Below, piece by piece: positions 63,543 to 64,000 of a stretch of 64,000 bases of DNA. The stretch's first letter is position 1; each line of letters opens with the position of its first letter. This stretch comes from Desulfobacterales bacterium HSG2 (GTDB lineage: Bacteria; Desulfobacterota; Desulfobacteria; Desulfobacterales; 4be13), in NCBI GenBank assembly GCA_030378035.1, contig JAUCGI010000002.1, positions 1-64,000 of the forward strand. Direction: 5' to 3'. The notes under the pieces were generated by a model. The model did not search any database. It worked only from the letters and a program-made list of their open reading frames with translations, and was not told the origin of the DNA. Both the position numbers and the translations under genes were made by a program.

Positions 63543-64000
63543 ATGCTTACACCACAGGAAATAAAGTCAGCCAACGAACTGACATCAAATCTTTTGAATG
63601 AGCTGGACCGGATTATCCTGGGACATTCCCGTGTTCACCGGATGATACTGGTCTCTCTTCTCAGCAGAGGCCATGTTCTCTTAGAGGGTCTCCCCGGCGT
63701 GGGCAAGACGGTTCTGGTAAAGACCCTCTCAAAGCTCCTGGGTCTCGTGTATAACCGGGTACAGTTTACGCCTGACCTCATGCCGGGCGATATTCTCGGA
63801 AACCATATCTTGCAGGAGACCGGTGACGGCACACGGAAGATGATATTTCAAAAAGGCCCGGTCTTTACGAATATCCTCCTTGCTGACGAAATTAACAGGG
63901 CCACGCCGAAAACCCAGTCTGCCCTGCTGGAGGCCATGCAGGAACAGTCTGTGACACTGCTCGGCGCGACCAGAAAACTGCCGGATCCGTTTTTTGTTCT
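63543..64000 (+). CDS. MoxR-type AAA+ ATPase (right copy, 3' end outside window)
   Basis: The first 152 codons are identical to the left copy, including GLPGVGKT (49-56) and LLADEINR (112-119). The window ends before the sensor motifs. The start codon again directly follows the simple repeat (ATCAACTATT-ATG) without a ribosome site. Confidence 0.9.
   Translation, partial: MLTPQEIKSANELTSNLLNELDRIILGHSRVHRMILVSLLSRGHVLLEGLPGVGKTVLVKTLSKLLGLVYNRVQFTPDLMPGDILGNHILQETGDGTRKMIFQKGPVFTNILLADEINRATPKTQSALLEAMQEQSVTLLGATRKLPDPFFV

Larger units (their letters stand above)
52146..64000. repeat. Right arm of giant inverted repeat (cut by window end)
   Basis: This is the reverse complement of 39592-51446 with no difference seen. 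The arm carries the same operon in the + direction and leaves the window inside the second moxR copy, so the true length and outer junction are not visible. Confidence 0.93.

Noticed and set aside
1-64000. tRNA or rRNA genes
   Set aside because: No rRNA core sequence or tRNA cloverleaf with a CCA-type end was recognised by eye on either strand. A covariance-model scan would be needed to exclude small RNAs.

Overview
The window looks like chromosomal DNA of a large-genome, gliding or filamentous sulfate-reducing Desulfobacterota (Desulfonema/Desulfobacteraceae-like). This placement is an inference. It rests on the SecA/ClpS/ClpA/Aat sequences, the moderate GC content, two-partner-secretion proteins fused to a CHAT peptidase, and many short low-complexity repeats between genes. 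No rRNA or tRNA gene was recognised.

Positions 1-19,140 hold mostly housekeeping and accessory genes on the + strand. They start with a tandem-repeat block, then secA, the N-degron set clpS-clpA-aat, a LysM-type envelope protein (-), a DUF362 protein plus a ferredoxin-like protein (-), and a debris zone. The debris zone contains MITE-like elements, a small Fis-type HTH gene and broken regulator fragments. It is followed by a Cys-rich mini-protein coupled to an acyltransferase-esterase fusion, a maltokinase-like gene, a ParB-like protein and an unknown membrane-anchored protein.

Positions 19,600-39,000 are all on the - strand. In transcription order they hold a probable transporter module (MoxR ATPase, large membrane protein, ABC ATPase), then a membrane-anchored protein coupled to a 2,023-residue secreted TPS-TPR-CHAT protein. 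A second TPS protein lacking the CHAT part follows, and then four tandem paralogous ABC-2-like permeases, two long and two short. No TpsB outer-membrane partner is present.

Positions 39,592-64,000 form a giant inverted repeat. Position x on the left arm corresponds to 103,592-x on the right. The arms are at least 11.86 kb, are cut by the window end, and match base for base wherever I compared them, including simple repeats and intergenic DNA. The 699-bp centre is an array of 51-bp repeats that switches orientation at about 51,937. Each arm carries the same divergent cassette: RHH-domain protein, HEPN-like protein, CATRA-associated-small-protein-like zinc protein, membrane protein, a frameshifted ATPase remnant, two AAA/ABC-type ATPases, a PD-(D/E)XK nuclease fragment, a 63-residue protein, two S41 peptidases and MoxR. 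The first four genes overlap or abut tightly and look like a biological-conflict (defence or toxin-type) operon. Whether the palindrome is real or an assembly or amplification artefact cannot be decided from the sequence alone.

Several non-autonomous elements are visible. The clearest are a 143-bp MITE with an 8-bp target duplication, present once per arm, and a 181-bp element with about 50-bp terminal inverted repeats between two permease genes. Simple repeats run directly up to the start codons of aat and moxR, leaving no recognisable Shine-Dalgarno.
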